From JACCZP01 sp050997195 (GTDB taxonomy: Bacteria > Actinomycetota > Thermoleophilia > Solirubrobacterales > Thermoleophilaceae), in the NCBI GenBank assembly GCA_050997195.1, contig JBPCRE010000215.1, forward strand, positions 1 through 5,717: a stretch of DNA of 5,717 nt, read 5' to 3'. Position numbers and translations under genes: made by a program. Numbering within the stretch: the stretch's first letter is position 1; the number at the start of each line of letters is the position of its first letter. The notes under the pieces are model-generated. The model saw only the letters and a program-made list of their open reading frames with translations, searched no databases and was not told where the DNA came from. Below, one piece after another: positions 4,406 to 5,717 of the stretch.

Positions 4406-5203
4406 GTGCGGAACGCCCTCCAGAAGCCGAAGGGGTGGATCGAGGCCGCGGGCGAGATCGTCAAGTTCGCCGCCCGCGTCTTCGGCGAGCTGTTCAGCGG
4501 GCGCGTCTTCAAGTTCTTCGGCGAGGCGCTCCGGCAGTCGGGCGTGCTCATCCTCGGCTCCACGCTCGTGATCTGGAACCTGGCCTTCATCCTCGGCCTC
4601 ACGTGCGGCATCGAGGGCGCCTACTTCAACCGCTCCGTGGGGGCTCCCGCCTACGCCGGCGTGTTCTCGGCCTGGTGCGACCTGCGCGAGATCACGCCCT
4701 ACTCCTTCGGCTACATGCTCTCGGCCAAGGTGGGCACCGGGCTCGTGGCCGAGATCGGCGCCATGCGCATCACCGACGAGGTGGACGCCCTCGAGGTGAT
4801 GGGCATCTCCTCGATGACCTTCCTGTGCGGCACGCGCCTGCTCGCGGCCCTGGTGGTCTTCCCGTTCATGTACGTGGGATCGGTCGGGACTGCCTTCCTC
4901 GCGTCGTACATCGCGGTGGTCCAGCAGATCGGAGAGGTCTCATCCGGCGGGTTCTTCCTCATATTCTGGATGTTCCAGAATCCAACCGATCTCATCTACA
5001 GCCTCATCAAGGCGTTCTCCATGGCGGTGGTCATCGTGCTCGTGGGCCTCTACTACGGGTACACCGCCGGCGGCGGACCCGTGGGCGTGGGCACCGCGAC
5101 CGCGAAGTCCATGGTCCTCAACCTGATCATGGTGCACCTGATCGGCATGCTCGGCACCCAGGTCTTCTGGGGATCGGCCCCGAGAGCGCCCATCGGCGGC
5201 TGA
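4406..5203 (+). CDS. mlaE: MlaE/YrbE-family ABC permease, second paralogue (Mce-type lipid transport)
   Basis: A 265-aa membrane permease, paralogue and likely partner of the preceding one. An amphipathic N-terminal stretch (about 10-44, FGELFSGRVFKFFGEAL) leads into hydrophobic segments at about 46-66, 144-172, 182-190, 203-219 and 236-255. The family core is LREITPYSFGYMLSAKVGTG (93-112), then VAEIGAMRITDEVDALEVMGI (114-134), closer to the textbook YrbE motif than the first paralogue. The second signature is YYGYTAGGGPVGVGTATAKS (216-235). The GTG at 4406 lies 2 nt after the first permease's TAG and has no strong Shine-Dalgarno sequence of its own, so translation is probably coupled. It is the only plausible start between that stop and the conserved N-terminal helix. 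The C-terminal tail (WGSAPRAPIGG) is short. Two different permeases in tandem is the actinobacterial Mce layout, unlike the single homodimeric MlaE of E. coli. Confidence 0.95.
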   Translation: MRNALQKPKGWIEAAGEIVKFAARVFGELFSGRVFKFFGEALRQSGVLILGSTLVIWNLAFILGLTCGIEGAYFNRSVGAPAYAGVFSAWCDLREITPYSFGYMLSAKVGTGLVAEIGAMRITDEVDALEVMGISSMTFLCGTRLLAALVVFPFMYVGSVGTAFLASYIAVVQQIGEVSSGGFFLIFWMFQNPTDLIYSLIKAFSMAVVIVLVGLYYGYTAGGGPVGVGTATAKSMVLNLIMVHLIGMLGTQVFWGSAPRAPIGG

Positions 5204-5220
5204 CCAAGCCGCATTCCACC

Positions 5221-5227
5221 GGAGGAG
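5221..5227 (+). promoter_or_regulatory. Ribosome binding site that sets the long N-terminus of the ATPase
   Basis: GGAGGAG lies 9 nt before GTG 5237. The ATPase frame has no other ATG or GTG before the conserved domain begins, so this site supports translation of the acidic extension. Confidence 0.8.
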
Positions 5228-5236
5228 ACGTCTGAC

Positions 5237-5717
5237 GTGAGCGAGAGAGAGACCGAGGAGCGAGGGCAGGAGGAGGCGAGCGGCTCGGCCGACGGCTACG
5301 AGCACGACTCGGACGCAAGCCCGGGCGAGTACGAGCACCACGGCGAGACCCGTGAGCACGGCGGGGACGAGGGTGACGCCATCGAGTTCATCGACGTCAA
5401 GAAGTCCTTCGGCGCGAACACCATCCTCAACGGGCTGAGCCTCGGCATTCCCGAGAACCAGATCTCGATGATCCTCGGACCCTCGGGCACGGGCAAGTCG
5501 GTGTGCATCAACCACATGGTCGGCCTCCTCTACCCGGACGAGGGCGACGTGCTCGTTCACGGGGAGTCGGTGCCCCAGATGGCCGACGAAGAGCTCTTCG
5601 ACATGCGCAAGAAGTTCGGGGTGCTGTTTCAGGACGGCGCGCTCTTCGGATCGATGAACGTCTTCGACAACGTGGCCTTCCCGCTGCGCCAGCACACCGA
5701 CAAGGGCGAGGACGAGG
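5237..5717 (+). CDS. mlaF: MlaF/Mkl-type ABC transporter ATPase, N-terminal part (3' end outside window)
   Basis: The ATP-hydrolysing subunit expected to power the two permeases; 160 residues are visible before the window ends. The conserved domain begins at about Ile49 (IEFIDVKKSFG, with Phe58 at the A-loop aromatic position). It continues through Walker A GPSGTGKS (81-88) and the Q-loop Gln132 in FGVLFQDGALFGSMNVFDNV, then FPLRQHT. The FQxGALFxSxxVxxNVAFPL pattern is diagnostic of the MlaF/Mkl subfamily. Signature motif, Walker B and H-loop lie beyond the edge. Residues 2-48 form an extension absent from E. coli MlaF, with 17 Asp/Glu, 4 His, 3 Arg and no Lys, and short repeated YEH/REH units at 21-23, 32-34 and 39-41. 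It is probably disordered. The start is GTG with GGAGGAG 9 nt upstream, 33 nt after the second permease gene. Mce proteins should follow. Confidence 0.95.
   Translation, partial: MSERETEERGQEEASGSADGYEHDSDASPGEYEHHGETREHGGDEGDAIEFIDVKKSFGANTILNGLSLGIPENQISMILGPSGTGKSVCINHMVGLLYPDEGDVLVHGESVPQMADEELFDMRKKFGVLFQDGALFGSMNVFDNVAFPLRQHTDKGEDE

Noticed and set aside
4940..5695. 251-codon - strand frame antisense to the second permease and ATPase
   Set aside because: It lies opposite conserved Walker A and permease sequence. Its His/Val/Glu-rich translation is a typical shadow.

Overview
The window is a stretch of high-GC bacterial chromosome with strong third-position G/C bias. It looks actinobacterial. 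My best guess is the Thermoleophilia/Solirubrobacterales branch, based on the gene content and on the style of the small Cys-rich protein and the lipoprotein; this is an inference, not proof. There are seven protein-coding genes, two of them cut by the window edges. I found no RNA genes, insertion sequences, CRISPR arrays or phage genes.

Left part (3-2546, + strand) is a nitrogen-sensing block. It starts with the C-terminal 325 residues of an Amt/AmtB ammonium channel. A P-II signal protein (GlnK type) follows, overlapping it by 4 nt (ATGA). After a 67-nt GC-rich spacer comes a PucR/CdaR-type transcription regulator with a C-terminal helix-turn-helix. The P-II protein aligns without gaps to the enterobacterial proteins through the T-loop and B-loop, but it has Ile at position 51, where the modified tyrosine normally sits. 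The gene after it is a DNA-binding regulator, not the glnD-type modifying enzyme found in many actinobacterial amt operons. Together these suggest a P-II switch driven by ligand binding (ATP/ADP/2-oxoglutarate) rather than by nucleotidylation of Tyr51.

Middle part (2521-3449, - strand) is a two-gene unit. A 241-aa secreted lipoprotein with Ig-like beta-sandwich character comes first, followed by a 68-aa protein with four cysteines. The small gene has no ATG, GTG or TTG start. Its only sensible start is a CTG that overlaps the lipoprotein stop as CTGA. Its 3' end overlaps the 3' end of the regulator gene by 26 bp in convergent orientation, and a perfect 9-bp stem palindrome lies just beyond the regulator stop.

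Right part (3597-5717, + strand), divergent from the lipoprotein across a 147-bp intergenic region, is the start of an Mce/Mla-type lipid-transport ABC operon. It contains two different MlaE/YrbE permeases (268 and 265 aa, 2 nt apart) and the N-terminal 160 residues of the MlaF/Mkl-type ATPase. The ATPase carries a 48-residue acidic, His-containing N-terminal extension supported by a strong ribosome binding site. The Mce substrate-binding proteins would be expected beyond the right edge.

Most of the window is recognisable biology. The points most worth checking are the P-II protein without Tyr51, the apparent CTG-initiated Cys protein, the paired TGATG junctions around a 22-codon mini-ORF, and the ATPase extension.
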